A DNA stretch of 64,000 nt from Ferrimonas balearica (GTDB lineage Bacteria; Pseudomonadota; Gammaproteobacteria; Enterobacterales; Shewanellaceae): assembly GCF_019802085.1 (NCBI RefSeq), contig NZ_JAHVHV010000003.1, positions 372,001-436,000 of the forward strand. The letters are read 5' to 3'. Numbering within the stretch: the first letter of the stretch is position 1; each line of letters begins with the position of its first letter. The notes under the pieces were generated by a model, which saw nothing but the letters and a program-made list of their open reading frames with translations, did not search any database and was not told where the DNA came from. The position numbers were made by a program, and so were the translations under genes. Of the stretch, positions 19,848-28,235 are shown one piece after another.

Positions 19848-21226
19848 GGCTGACTCCCCCCGTTGCGACGCAGCCGTTCGCTCACCAGCCGCTCCAGGGG
19901 ATCCGCCACGCTGAAGCGGATCGGTGCAGCCTGGGCCACGTCGAGCTGGGCCCACTGGTCCAGCTGAGTCAGGGCGCCCTCGACGGCGCTGTCCTCGAGG
20001 CTGAAGTAATCGGCCATCCAGGTGCGGGCCGTATTCAGCGCCTGCTGGAACGCCTCGTTGTGGCCGTGGTAGAGCGCCAGCTGGGCCTGCATCAGTTTGC
20101 CCTTGAGGTGCTCACGCAGGTACCACTCCTGTTCCGGCGCCAGCAGCGGCTGAACCGCCCCCTGGCGACGGCGCACCGTGATGAAGTCGTCGGTCAGGGC
20201 GTGCCAGCTGCGGGCCAGGTTCTCTTTCCAATCACTGAGGTTGCTGGTGGGTTCGCCGTTGTCCGCTGCGGCGACCACTTCCGGCAGCTCCACTGTGTTC
20301 AGGGGCAGACGGTCGATGCGCTTGATGAGGGACTCGATCCCCAGCGCCAGGCCGGCCCGGTCCATCCGAGGCAGGCCACTGAGCAGGGCGATGTCGTCTG
20401 CCAGGGCTTCGCGCAGGGGCACCAGATCCGGGTCCCCCAGGGTTTGAAGTCGATGGTCGGCGTCCCGCAACAGGGCCAGGGCGGTGTCGCTGTCCTGCTC
20501 CAGCCACACTTTGCGACCGGCCATCCGCACCAGGTAATCCGCTTCCGCCAGCATCCAGTCACTGGGCTGGCGCTGCTGCAAACGACGCTCCGCCTCCAGC
20601 TGCTGCTCTCGCACCGCCACCAGGGCTTCCCGGCTGCTGGCCAGGTCCGCCTCGCCCCGCTCGATGCGACGCTCCAGCGAGGTGCCCCGCTGTTCCATCA
20701 CCTGGCGCAGCCCCTCGAGCTGTCCCACCAGGTTGGCGTTGTCTTCGCGCAGTTGCTGCTCCTGCTGCCACTGCCAGGCGATAAAGAGCACGGCACCGAT
20801 GGCGATCACCAGCGCCAGCAGAGCGACATAGATGGCCCCGCCCCCGGAGGCTTTGGCCGGGGCGGATTCGGGTTTGGGTTCAGGCTTGGGCCGGGTCGCT
20901 GGGCGCGGTGTGTCCCCACCGGCGCGCGTCGGGGTCGGGACCTCGGGCTCGACCGCCGGGGCCAAAGAGGGGGTGTCGGAAGCGGTTGCCGGCGTGGGCT
21001 CGTCCGACGTGTCGGCCGCCGTGGACGGGGCGTCCGCCTGAACCTCTTCGCGCTTCGCTGGCTTGGCGGCATCCTCCGCTTGGGCAGCGGTGTCGGTCGG
21101 GGTGGACTCGATAGCGGGGTCCGAGGGCGCCGAGGGGGATTTGCGTCGCCGACGTCGCGGTGGGGCGTCCGAGGGGCGATCGGGACGGGCGTTGGGATCC
21201 TTAGGATCCTTCGGGGTCTTCTCCAT
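19844..21226 (-). CDS. hemX: HemX-like membrane protein of the heme operon
   Basis: A 460-residue protein of the HemX family, often mislabelled uroporphyrinogen-III methyltransferase. The first 120 residues are low-complexity and rich in Ala, Pro, Thr, Glu and Lys. A single membrane helix follows (IYVALLALVIAIGAVLFIAW, about residues 131-150), then a coiled coil (WQQEQQLREDNANLVGQLEG) and a helical domain containing the characteristic QPSDWMLAEADYLVRMA motif. It contains no Rossmann methyltransferase fold, so a methyltransferase activity is not supported. The 5' end overlaps hemD by 26 bases. Confidence 0.9.
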   Translation of the reverse strand: MEKTPKDPKDPNARPDRPSDAPPRRRRRKSPSAPSDPAIESTPTDTAAQAEDAAKPAKREEVQADAPSTAADTSDEPTPATASDTPSLAPAVEPEVPTPTRAGGDTPRPATRPKPEPKPESAPAKASGGGAIYVALLALVIAIGAVLFIAWQWQQEQQLREDNANLVGQLEGLRQVMEQRGTSLERRIERGEADLASSREALVAVREQQLEAERRLQQRQPSDWMLAEADYLVRMAGRKVWLEQDSDTALALLRDADHRLQTLGDPDLVPLREALADDIALLSGLPRMDRAGLALGIESLIKRIDRLPLNTVELPEVVAAADNGEPTSNLSDWKENLARSWHALTDDFITVRRRQGAVQPLLAPEQEWYLREHLKGKLMQAQLALYHGHNEAFQQALNTARTWMADYFSLEDSAVEGALTQLDQWAQLDVAQAAPIRFSVADPLERLVSERLRRNGGSQP

Positions 21227-21944
21227 AGCGGTACAAACTTCCTAGGCAGCGAACGATGGCGTCATCCCCGGCCCCGCCCATCACCCTGATCCGCCGGCAA
21301 CCGCGCTGCTGCGCCAGCTCGGCAACCCGCTCCACCGGCACCAGCCAAAGGCACTGCTGCAGCCAGGGGTGTTCCAATAAGGGTGTTACTGCAAAGAGGT
21401 TTTCAAGGATTTCGCCGCTGGTAGCCAGTATGACGTTTACCCCGTCCTGACGCCAGCTTTCGGCGCAGTTGCCCGGCAGCACGGGACGCTGGCGCTGGTA
21501 CAGCTCCCAGTAGTCCACCCGGTATCCCTGGGCACATAGCGCCTGGGCCATCGCTTCCCGGCCACCGACGCCGCGGACGATGGCCACCCGCTTACCCGGC
21601 AGCGACTGCCATTGGGGCAGGGCCAGCACCCCCTCGGTGGTTTCCTCCCCGACCGGGGGGCAGTGAGGGGTGACGCCGCAGCGACGCAGGGCCTCGGCGG
21701 TGCCGCCGCCGACGGCGAAGTAGGCGATCGCCGGCCAGCGGCCCTGGAGCGCCCGGTGGGCGTACTCCACGGCGGTACGGGACACAAAAAAGGCCCCATC
21801 CACTGCATCCAGTGGACTGGGGCCCGCGTCGGGGTTGGCCGTCAATGTCACCATGGGGGCGCGACTGGTGCGCACCCCCAAGGCCGCCAGCTTTTCCGCC
21901 AGCGGCCCATTGCGCCCGTCGGGACGGGTCAGCAGCAGGTGCAT
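21201..21944 (-). CDS. hemD: Uroporphyrinogen-III synthase
   Basis: A 247-residue HemD, which closes and isomerises hydroxymethylbilane to uroporphyrinogen III. The family is poorly conserved, but the sequence begins LLLTRPDGRNGPLAEKLAALGVRTSRAP and includes FVSRTAVEYA and VAIVRGVGGREAMAQ and the late ILATSGEILENLF segment, all HemD features. It starts at a TGATG overlap with hemC and runs 26 bases into hemX, so translation is coupled throughout. The cytoplasmic product is shared between heme, siroheme and cobalamin pathways. Confidence 0.93.
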   Translation of the reverse strand: MHLLLTRPDGRNGPLAEKLAALGVRTSRAPMVTLTANPDAGPSPLDAVDGAFFVSRTAVEYAHRALQGRWPAIAYFAVGGGTAEALRRCGVTPHCPPVGEETTEGVLALPQWQSLPGKRVAIVRGVGGREAMAQALCAQGYRVDYWELYQRQRPVLPGNCAESWRQDGVNVILATSGEILENLFAVTPLLEHPWLQQCLWLVPVERVAELAQQRGCRRIRVMGGAGDDAIVRCLGSLYRYGEDPEGS

Positions 21945-22876
21945 CAGGCGTCCCCGTACACCCGGCTCAGGATCTCGCCGGCGCCCTGCTCCAGCAGGCG
22001 CTTGGCCAGGGTGATCCCCAGCTGCTCGGCTTCGACTACCGGGCCACGCAGCTCGTCGCGGATGATGCGGCTACCGTCGGTATCACCCACCAGGCCACGC
22101 AGCCACAGGGTGTCCCCTTCGATCACGGCGTAGGCACCGATCGGCACCTGACAGCCCCCTTCCAGGTGGGTGTTCATGGCCCGCTCGGCCACCACACGGG
22201 CCTGGGTCGGCGCGTGGTTCAGCACGCTGATCAGCTCCACCAGCTCGGCGTCGTCCAGGCGACACTCGATGCCCACGGCACCCTGGCCGTTGGCCGGCAG
22301 GGACTGCTCGGGCTCGATGAGATCGGTGATCCGCTCTTCCAGCTCCAGGCGCTTGAGGCCTGCCGCCGCCAGGATGATCGCGTCGTACTCGCCGGCGTCC
22401 AGCTTGGACAGACGGGTGCCCACGTTGCCGCGCAGGTCACGCACATCCAGGTCCGGACGCATGGCGCGCAGCTGGCACTGGCGACGCAGGCTGGAGGAAC
22501 CCACGATGGCGCCCTGGGGCAGGTCATCCAGGCTCTTGTAGGTGTTGGATACGAAGGCATCGCGCGGGTCTTCGCGGTCGCAGATCACCGCCAGGCCCAG
22601 ACCTTCGGGGAACTCCACCGGCACGTCTTTCATGGAGTGCACGGCGATGTCCGCCTCGCCATTGAGCATGGCCACTTCCAGCTCTTTCACGAACAGGCCC
22701 TTGCCCCCCACCTTGGCCAGCGGGGTATCCAGGATCCGATCCCCCTTGGTGGACATCTTCAGCAGGGTAACGGTCAGGCCGGGGTGGGCTTTTTCCAGCT
22801 CCGCCTTGACGAACTCCGCCTGCCACAAGGCCAGCGGGCTTTTCCGGGTTGCGATACGGATCTCTTTACGGGCCAT
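21944..22876 (-). CDS. hemC: Hydroxymethylbilane synthase (porphobilinogen deaminase)
   Basis: A 310-residue HemC that polymerises four porphobilinogens into hydroxymethylbilane. Family motifs [14 protein letters not shown] at the N-terminus, [26 protein letters not shown] and [15 protein letters not shown] for the substrate-binding arginines are intact. The dipyrromethane cofactor attaches to Cys242 in [13 protein letters not shown] chose the ATG at 22876 because it follows AAGGGAAAG and starts [11 protein letters not shown]; a longer in-frame start at 23002 would add 42 implausible residues. It is divergent from cyaA, the arrangement also known in enterics. Confidence 0.97.
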   Translation of the reverse strand: MARKEIRIATRKSPLALWQAEFVKAELEKAHPGLTVTLLKMSTKGDRILDTPLAKVGGKGLFVKELEVAMLNGEADIAVHSMKDVPVEFPEGLGLAVICDREDPRDAFVSNTYKSLDDLPQGAIVGSSSLRRQCQLRAMRPDLDVRDLRGNVGTRLSKLDAGEYDAIILAAAGLKRLELEERITDLIEPEQSLPANGQGAVGIECRLDDAELVELISVLNHAPTQARVVAERAMNTHLEGGCQVPIGAYAVIEGDTLWLRGLVGDTDGSRIIRDELRGPVVEAEQLGITLAKRLLEQGAGEILSRVYGDA

Positions 22877-23012
22877 CGATCTTTCCCTTGGCTGTCTGAT
22901 TCTCAACCCATTGTGGGTACGCTTGTGGCGGCCATGTTGCCAGCATTTAGGGCCCCAGAAAAGGCAACAGCTCGCATCCTCACCACAAAACCGGATCATC
23001 ATTCTGCAAAAA

Positions 23013-23067
23013 GGTGAAGCAACTCACGCTTTCCTCTGCCCCAGGCAAAAGTGTTACCATGATCACA
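23013..23067 (+). promoter_or_regulatory. CRP-like sites in the hemC-cyaA spacer
   Basis: TGTTA-N6-TCACA at 23052-23067 matches the CRP core TGTGA-N6-TCACA at 9 of 10 positions and ends 27 bases before the cyaA start. A weaker site GGTGA-N6-TCACG (8 of 10) lies at 23013-23028. In Escherichia coli CRP represses cyaA from such a position, so feedback control is a reasonable inference. Confidence 0.55.
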
Positions 23068-23094
23068 GTTTTAGACCTAACCCCCTGAAAGCCG

Positions 23095-25467
23095 TTGCGA
23101 GATCTGCAGTCCGACATCGCCCTCAGTGATCAGCTTAATCAGCGTCGCCTGGCCCTGGCTCAACAGCAGCTGGGGGCTGAGCGGGTGCCCCTGTTCTGGC
23201 AACTGCCCTGGTTGCTGGCGCTCAACCACCCCGAGCTGCCGGGCTTCGTGGACGGCGCCCCGTCGGGCTTTGCCCGGCCCCCCCTGACCCCTTGCCCCGA
23301 GCCCTGGCTGGCGTTGCCCCAGGGCGATCCTATCCTGCTGGGCCTCTACACCATGGGCAGCACTGGCACCTTTGGCCAGGGCCCGGAGTCGGATCTCGAT
23401 TGCTGGGTGGTCCACCCCAGCACCCTGACGGCGGCCCAGCAACAGGCGCTGCAACGCAAGTGCGAGGCCCTGTCCCGCCATTTCACCGAGCAGGGGCTGG
23501 AGCTGCACCTCTACCTGGTGACGCCGCAGATGCTGGAGCAGGGCCAAAGCGGCGCCCTCTCCGCCGAGCACAGCGGCTCGGCCCAGAACTGGCTGCTGCT
23601 GGAGGAGTTCTACCGCACCCAGATCCGCCTGGCGGGCCAGCCCCTGGCCTGGTGGCCCGGTGCGCCCCAGGACCACCCCGAGCTGCTGAGCCTGGGGCAA
23701 CTCAGCCACCTGCCGGCGGCGGAGTTTTTCGGTGCCGCCCTGTGGCAGCTGTTCAAGGGCCTCGACCAGCCCCACAAGGCCGCCCTCAAGGTGCTGCTGC
23801 TGGAGGCTTACGTGGCGGATTACCCGGACCAGCGGATCCTGCGGGACCAGCTCTGGTACCGGCTGCGGGCGGGGCAGGGGATGGACAGCCTGGATCCCTA
23901 CCTGATGCTCTACCAGCGGGTCAGCGACTACCTCAAGCGGGAGAGCGACCGTCGCCGCCTGACCATGGCCCAGCGCTGTTTCTACCTCAAGTGCGCCCTG
24001 CCCCTGAGTCAGCCCGCCAGCGCCCAGGACTGGCGCTATCCCACTCTCAAGGCGCTGACCGAGCAGTGGCGCTGGACCGCCGAGCTGCTGGACAACCTGG
24101 ACCACGCCAAGCACTGGCACGCCGGGCAGCTGCGCTGGTGCAACGAGCGGCTGGACCACGTCATGCTCACCAGCTACCAGCGCCTGACCGGCTTCGCCGC
24201 CCGTCAGCGGCTGCGCAGTCGGCTCAAGCTGGAGGACCTGGGGGTGCTGACCCGCAAGCTCTACACCCGCTTCGAGGCCGAACCGGCCAAGATCCCCCAG
24301 CTTAATCCCCTGTGGAGTGACCTGCTCACCGAGGAGGCCCTGACCCTGGTGGCGGTGCGCGACAACCCCCACCACCCCCGGGGCTGGTACCTCTATCGCC
24401 GGCCCCCCAAGCAGAACCAGCTGTTCGGCGAAAGTCCGCTCTACAACGCCGACTCCCGACTGGCCTGCCTGGCCTGGGCTCTCACCAACGGCCTGGTGGG
24501 CCCCACCACCGAGATCCACTGCCACCAGGGGGGCCAGAGCTGGCACAGCCAGAAGCTCACCCGCCTGTGCCGACGCCTGCACTCGGCCATACCGCCCCGC
24601 AGCAATCCCAGCCTGACGGCACTGCAGGCCCCCTGGCGCTACACCCGGGTGGTGCTGCTGTGCAACGTGGAGCAGGACCCCACCGCCCAGTGGCACGGCC
24701 AGAGCCTGATGATGGATCTGCAGGGCGCGCCGGTGTTCGCCACCGGGCGGCCCAAGCGCAACCTGGTGGGCAGCCTGACCCTGTTGACGGAAAACTCCTG
24801 GGGGGAGCGTCACTGCTTCCGGTTCGAGGAGGAGGAGGGCCTGCTGAAACTGCTGGCCCAGCTGCTCTCCGGCCTGGACCGACGCCAGGGGCCTCTGCCG
24901 ATCCAGGTATTCAGCGCCTCGAAGAAGCTGACCACCCAACTGGAGGATGGCCTGGCCCAACTGCTGGAGCGGGTTCAGAGGTTGTTCTGTCAGGCCACGA
25001 TGGAGCGCACCCAGGTCTGGCCCCTGGCCCTGGGCCACCGCCAGTACGGCCTGTTCATCGATCCCCGGGGCCTGCGCTGGCAGCGGCTGGACAAGGCCGA
25101 AGCCCTGCTGGGTCAACTCAAACGCAAGGGGGTGGTGGAGCTGCCCAAACCGGATCTGGGGGAGGATCCCTACGCCGGGGCTCCCGCCATCCTGGGCCAA
25201 TACGCCCGTCGCGGGCTGGTGCAGGTGTTTGTCCGGGAGCGTCCCACCGGGCTCGACATCTACCTGCTGGACGAACGCAACGAGCTGAAACAGCTCACCA
25301 GCGGGGCCCAGGGCCTGTCCGGCCTGGTGGAAGAGCTCAGCCACCTCTACGCCTTCCAACGGGGCAATGCCAGCCTGGGGGCCAGCGGCACCTTCAACCT
25401 GCCCCAGTTCTACCGCCTGAGCCGCAGCGAAGGGGGCGAGTTGGCGGTGGAACCCCTGGCACTCTGA
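23095..25467 (+). CDS. cyaA: Class I adenylate cyclase
   Basis: A 790-residue class I adenylate cyclase making cAMP for CRP. The nucleotidyltransferase core has YTMGSTGTFGQGPESDLDCWV near residue 85-104, with the catalytic Ser89 and Asp100/Asp102 type residues. Other family landmarks include LLLEEFYRTQIRLAG, LWQLFKGLDQPHKAALKVLLLEAY, LTRKLYTRFEAEPAK and the closing TFNLPQFYRL. An in-frame stop (TGA) 7 bases upstream forces a start at or after the TTG at 23095. Enteric cyaA also uses a weak UUG start, so this appears to be a conserved brake on expression. The C-terminal glucose-phosphotransferase-responsive domain is present. Confidence 0.95.
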   Translation: MRDLQSDIALSDQLNQRRLALAQQQLGAERVPLFWQLPWLLALNHPELPGFVDGAPSGFARPPLTPCPEPWLALPQGDPILLGLYTMGSTGTFGQGPESDLDCWVVHPSTLTAAQQQALQRKCEALSRHFTEQGLELHLYLVTPQMLEQGQSGALSAEHSGSAQNWLLLEEFYRTQIRLAGQPLAWWPGAPQDHPELLSLGQLSHLPAAEFFGAALWQLFKGLDQPHKAALKVLLLEAYVADYPDQRILRDQLWYRLRAGQGMDSLDPYLMLYQRVSDYLKRESDRRRLTMAQRCFYLKCALPLSQPASAQDWRYPTLKALTEQWRWTAELLDNLDHAKHWHAGQLRWCNERLDHVMLTSYQRLTGFAARQRLRSRLKLEDLGVLTRKLYTRFEAEPAKIPQLNPLWSDLLTEEALTLVAVRDNPHHPRGWYLYRRPPKQNQLFGESPLYNADSRLACLAWALTNGLVGPTTEIHCHQGGQSWHSQKLTRLCRRLHSAIPPRSNPSLTALQAPWRYTRVVLLCNVEQDPTAQWHGQSLMMDLQGAPVFATGRPKRNLVGSLTLLTENSWGERHCFRFEEEEGLLKLLAQLLSGLDRRQGPLPIQVFSASKKLTTQLEDGLAQLLERVQRLFCQATMERTQVWPLALGHRQYGLFIDPRGLRWQRLDKAEALLGQLKRKGVVELPKPDLGEDPYAGAPAILGQYARRGLVQVFVRERPTGLDIYLLDERNELKQLTSGAQGLSGLVEELSHLYAFQRGNASLGASGTFNLPQFYRLSRSEGGELAVEPLAL

Positions 25468-25525
25468 GGAGCGATCCACCCTCTCCAGCAAACCGTAAGG
25501 GACAGTTTTTGCCCCGGAGTTTGCC

Positions 25526-25933
25526 ATGCACCCTCACGCCCTCTGGCTGGGCCTGGCCGGCCTCATCCCCTTCTGGTCGCTGCCCCTGCTGCGCGGCCTT
25601 GAGTGGCTGTCGCCGGAGCGGGCCCTGGAGGCTTTCACCCTCTACAGCGCCATCATTCTCTCCTTCCTCGGCGGGGTGCACTGGTACCCCAGCGTCATCG
25701 AGCGGGCGCGGCCGCGCCAGACCTACATCGCCATGGGGCCCAGCATCCTGGCCTGGCTCTCGCTATTGCTGCTGCCGCCGCTGTGGGCCTTGGGGCCCCT
25801 GGCCCTGGGCTTTATCGGCGTGCTGCTGTACGACTTTCGCCGGCTCACCCCACCCCCGGGATACTGGAACCTGCGCCTGATACTGACCACCGTAGCCCTG
25901 CTTTGCCACCTGTGGATGGCGCTGCCGGGGTGA
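25526..25933 (+). CDS. DUF3429 membrane protein
   Basis: A 135-residue inner-membrane protein with four hydrophobic helices. The central segment AIILSFLGGVHWY and the later YDFRRLTPPPGYWNLRLILT identify the DUF3429 family, whose function is unknown. A GGAG ribosome-binding site lies before the ATG. It follows cyaA by 58 bases in the same direction and may be cotranscribed with it. In many relatives cyaY stands directly after cyaA, so this gene and the next two look like insertions into that neighbourhood. Confidence 0.8.
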   Translation: MHPHALWLGLAGLIPFWSLPLLRGLEWLSPERALEAFTLYSAIILSFLGGVHWYPSVIERARPRQTYIAMGPSILAWLSLLLLPPLWALGPLALGFIGVLLYDFRRLTPPPGYWNLRLILTTVALLCHLWMALPG

Positions 25934-25991
25934 CGCTCCCGCCCCGGACCGGTAAGCTCAGAATCATCAGTCCGTTGCGGGAGAACACCCC

Positions 25992-27056
25992 TTGGTCCCC
26001 TTGATTCGATGGAACGTTGCGCTGCTGGCCCTGATGCTGGCCTGGCCGCTGACCGCCCAGGAACACCGGGCGGTGGCCGACACTTTGCGCCACACCTACG
26101 AAACCCAGCTCTACACCCTGCCGGCGGTCAAGGCGGGCCACTATGGCCTGCGGATGTACCGGCAAACCGGTGATCCCCGCTACGCCGCCGCCATCTGGTC
26201 CGATATGGCCCGCATCGCCAGCACCCTGAACCGCATCGCCGACACCCTGGGGGACCCCGCCGCGGTGGCCGCCGAGGGGCGACGGGCCCTGGCCAATTAC
26301 CAGGACAGCAATGCGGAGCGGGGCCGCTGGCGCCAGGCCGCCACCGCCGACAAGCCGGAGTACCTGGTGCTGGGGATCCAACTGCTCGGCGCCCTGGCCC
26401 GGGCCGAGGAGTACGGCCTCAAGCACCGCCAGGACGCCCGTTTGCGGGCGCTGCTGCGCCACCAGGACTTTGCCCGCTACAGCGAGGATCCCGAGCTGAT
26501 CCGGGTCTGGGCGGCGCAGTTGGCCAATCAAGTCTATTGGCTGGAACAGTTGGGGGAGGGGAACAAGGTGGCGGGCTTTGTGGAGGCCTTCCGCGCCCTC
26601 TACCCGCCGGAGGGGGATGCCCAGCTGTCGGATCTGGAATACGGCAACAAGATCTACGGCATGACCCACCTGATCTTCGCCGCCTCGCGCTACTACCAGG
26701 ACCCGGTGCAGGAAGCGGACTTCCAGTGGATCTACGACGCCTTTCGGGCCGACATCGACACCATCCTCAAGCGCACCAAACCGGACATCATCGCCGAGGT
26801 GGGTCTCAGCTTCCTGCTGGCCGGACTGGAGTCGGATCCCGTGGTGGCCAAGACCCGGGCGGCCATCGCCGCGGCGGTGGATCCCGAAGCGGGGCTGATC
26901 CCGGCGGTCAACGGCAGTCGGGATCTCAAAGGCGGTGAGCACCGCAATGTGCTGGCCATCATGCTGCTGGACTGGCACGCCCCCCGCGCCGGCCCGCACT
27001 ACGCCAGGGAGCCTCAGCTGCTCACGCCGCTGCCCTGGGGTCTGGTGCCCAAGTAA
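25992..27056 (+). CDS. DUF3541 periplasmic helical protein
   Basis: A 354-residue protein of what I believe is the DUF3541 family, best known from Shewanella, Vibrio and relatives. It has a short signal peptide (LLALMLAWPLTAQ) and a helical body with conserved segments YNKIYGMTH-like (EYGNKIYGMTHLIFAASRYYQ) and EVGLSFLLAGL. The body suggests an alpha/alpha-toroid. The end SRDLKGGEHRNVLAIMLLDW is also typical. The start is a TTG at 25992 with GGGAG eight bases upstream; a TTG three codons later is possible. No enzyme activity can be assigned. Confidence 0.65.
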   Translation: MVPLIRWNVALLALMLAWPLTAQEHRAVADTLRHTYETQLYTLPAVKAGHYGLRMYRQTGDPRYAAAIWSDMARIASTLNRIADTLGDPAAVAAEGRRALANYQDSNAERGRWRQAATADKPEYLVLGIQLLGALARAEEYGLKHRQDARLRALLRHQDFARYSEDPELIRVWAAQLANQVYWLEQLGEGNKVAGFVEAFRALYPPEGDAQLSDLEYGNKIYGMTHLIFAASRYYQDPVQEADFQWIYDAFRADIDTILKRTKPDIIAEVGLSFLLAGLESDPVVAKTRAAIAAAVDPEAGLIPAVNGSRDLKGGEHRNVLAIMLLDWHAPRAGPHYAREPQLLTPLPWGLVPK

Positions 27057-27136
27057 GCGCCACTTTTCAGTCGCCGGCGAATTGGGTCGTTGATCTGCTC
27101 AAGAGAGTCACGATCAAGCCAGAAGGAGCCGGCCCA

Positions 27137-27619
27137 GTGAAACCCCTGTACCTGGTGGTCCCCCTCGTGCTGCTGGCCCTGCTGGCCAGCAACCGCCTGC
27201 ACCACCCCAACGATCAGGCCATGCTGACCCATCATCAGCGCCACAGTGCCCAGTTCGACGCCCTGGTCCGGATGCTGAGCGCGGATCCACAGATCCTCTC
27301 CCTCACCCAGGAGGGCCAGGCCACCTTAAGGCCCGGCCACCCCCCCCTGTCGGCGCAGCGCCTGGCGGAATACCAGCGGCGCATGGCGCAGCTGGCCATC
27401 CACCGACTGAGCGCCTATCACGAGCCCACCAGCATCGATTTCGAGTTCAGCCACCGGGGCCGGCCCAGGGGCGGCTCGGTCAAGGGGTTCGCCTATCGGG
27501 AGGAGATCCCCACCGCACTGGTACCGCAACTGGAGGCCCACCGCGCCCAGGGCAGCAACGCCTTCTTCGCCCACCAGCGGATCCGCGGGGCCTGGTACCT
27601 CTACCACTTCGAGCCTTGA
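27137..27619 (+). CDS. Hypothetical secreted or membrane-anchored protein
   Basis: A 160-residue protein starting with GTG behind a strong AAGGAG. A single hydrophobic N-terminal segment (LYLVVPLVLLALLA) is an uncleaved anchor or signal peptide, followed by a basic, His-rich soluble domain with no motif I recognise. It lies at the end of the three-gene insert between cyaA and cyaY. The gap of 80 bases upstream could hold its own promoter. Codon use matches the surrounding genes. Confidence 0.6.
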   Translation: MKPLYLVVPLVLLALLASNRLHHPNDQAMLTHHQRHSAQFDALVRMLSADPQILSLTQEGQATLRPGHPPLSAQRLAEYQRRMAQLAIHRLSAYHEPTSIDFEFSHRGRPRGGSVKGFAYREEIPTALVPQLEAHRAQGSNAFFAHQRIRGAWYLYHFEP

Positions 27620-27638
27620 GCCGCCGAACCAGCGGCAC

Positions 27639-27664
27639 AAAAAAAGCGGGCCCATTGGCCCGCT
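27639..27664 (-). terminator. Terminator of cyaY
   Basis: An 8-bp stem AGCGGGCC/GGCCCGCT with a 4-base loop is followed on the minus strand by seven T residues, 20 bases past the cyaY stop. Confidence 0.85.
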
Positions 27665-27683
27665 CCTGCCCCGTTCTCGGGAC

Positions 27684-28001
27684 TCAGAAGGCGATGCGCT
27701 CGCCGCCCTGCTTGGCGATGGCCGCCGCCAGGAAACCGTACAGCTCCTCACCACTGCGATCGTCCCGCCACTGCCCCTCATCGTAGGAGAAGTGGAAGCC
27801 GCCAAACTTGGTGGCCACCCAGATCTGGCTCATCGCCTCCTGCTTGTTGATGATGATCTGGGTGTCGTCGGCGCACTCCAGCTCCAGCACATTGCCCGCC
27901 TGTTCGTAATCGAGATCCAGGTCCGCCTGGTCGATGGTCTCGGTGATGTGCTCCAGGACCTGGTCCGCGAGCTGATGGTACTGGCTGTGGTCTAGCGCCA
28001 T
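27684..28001 (-). CDS. cyaY: Iron donor protein CyaY (bacterial frataxin)
   Basis: A 105-residue frataxin homologue that binds iron and modulates Fe-S cluster assembly on IscU. The acidic N-terminal helix (HITETIDQADLDLDYEQAGNVLELE) and the strand IIINKQEAMSQIWVATKFGGFHF carry the usual frataxin signature. The start MALDHSQYHQL at 28001 is chosen by family length. It stands divergent from lptM-lysA, the same arrangement as in most gammaproteobacteria. Confidence 0.95.
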   Translation of the reverse strand: MALDHSQYHQLADQVLEHITETIDQADLDLDYEQAGNVLELECADDTQIIINKQEAMSQIWVATKFGGFHFSYDEGQWRDDRSGEELYGFLAAAIAKQGGERIAF

Positions 28002-28072
28002 GAGGATCTCTCTTTGCAATTGCTGTGGTCAGTGCGATTATACGACCATCAAAAACAAAATCTGCACCCTGT

Positions 28073-28234
28073 ATGCAACGTATTGGCATCATGCTGCTGT
28101 TGCTGCTGGGACTCGCCGCCTGTGGCCAAAAGGGCCCCCTTTACCTGCCGGATGAGCCCCAGAGCAACCAGAGCGAACCCCAGGCGGCCCCCCAGTCGGC
28201 GCCCCAGAACAACGACCACACCGAAGGGCACTGA
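28073..28234 (+). CDS. lptM: LPS assembly lipoprotein LptM (YifL)
   Basis: A 53-residue lipoprotein. The signal peptide ends in the lipobox LAAC, and the mature part begins CGQKGPLYLPDE, which is the LptM/YifL signature. LptM helps the LptD-LptE outer-membrane translocon mature. The remaining sequence is Gln/Pro/Asn-rich and probably disordered. I chose the start at 28073 because it opens the signal peptide; a longer upstream in-frame ATG is unlikely. It lies immediately before lysA, with one base between the lptM stop and the lysA start. Confidence 0.9.
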   Translation: MQRIGIMLLLLLGLAACGQKGPLYLPDEPQSNQSEPQAAPQSAPQNNDHTEGH

Positions 28235-28235
28235 G

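Noticed and set aside
19844-21226. HemX as uroporphyrinogen-III C-methyltransferase
   Set aside because: The sequence is a single-pass, coiled-coil protein without a methyltransferase fold. The name comes from historical misannotation.
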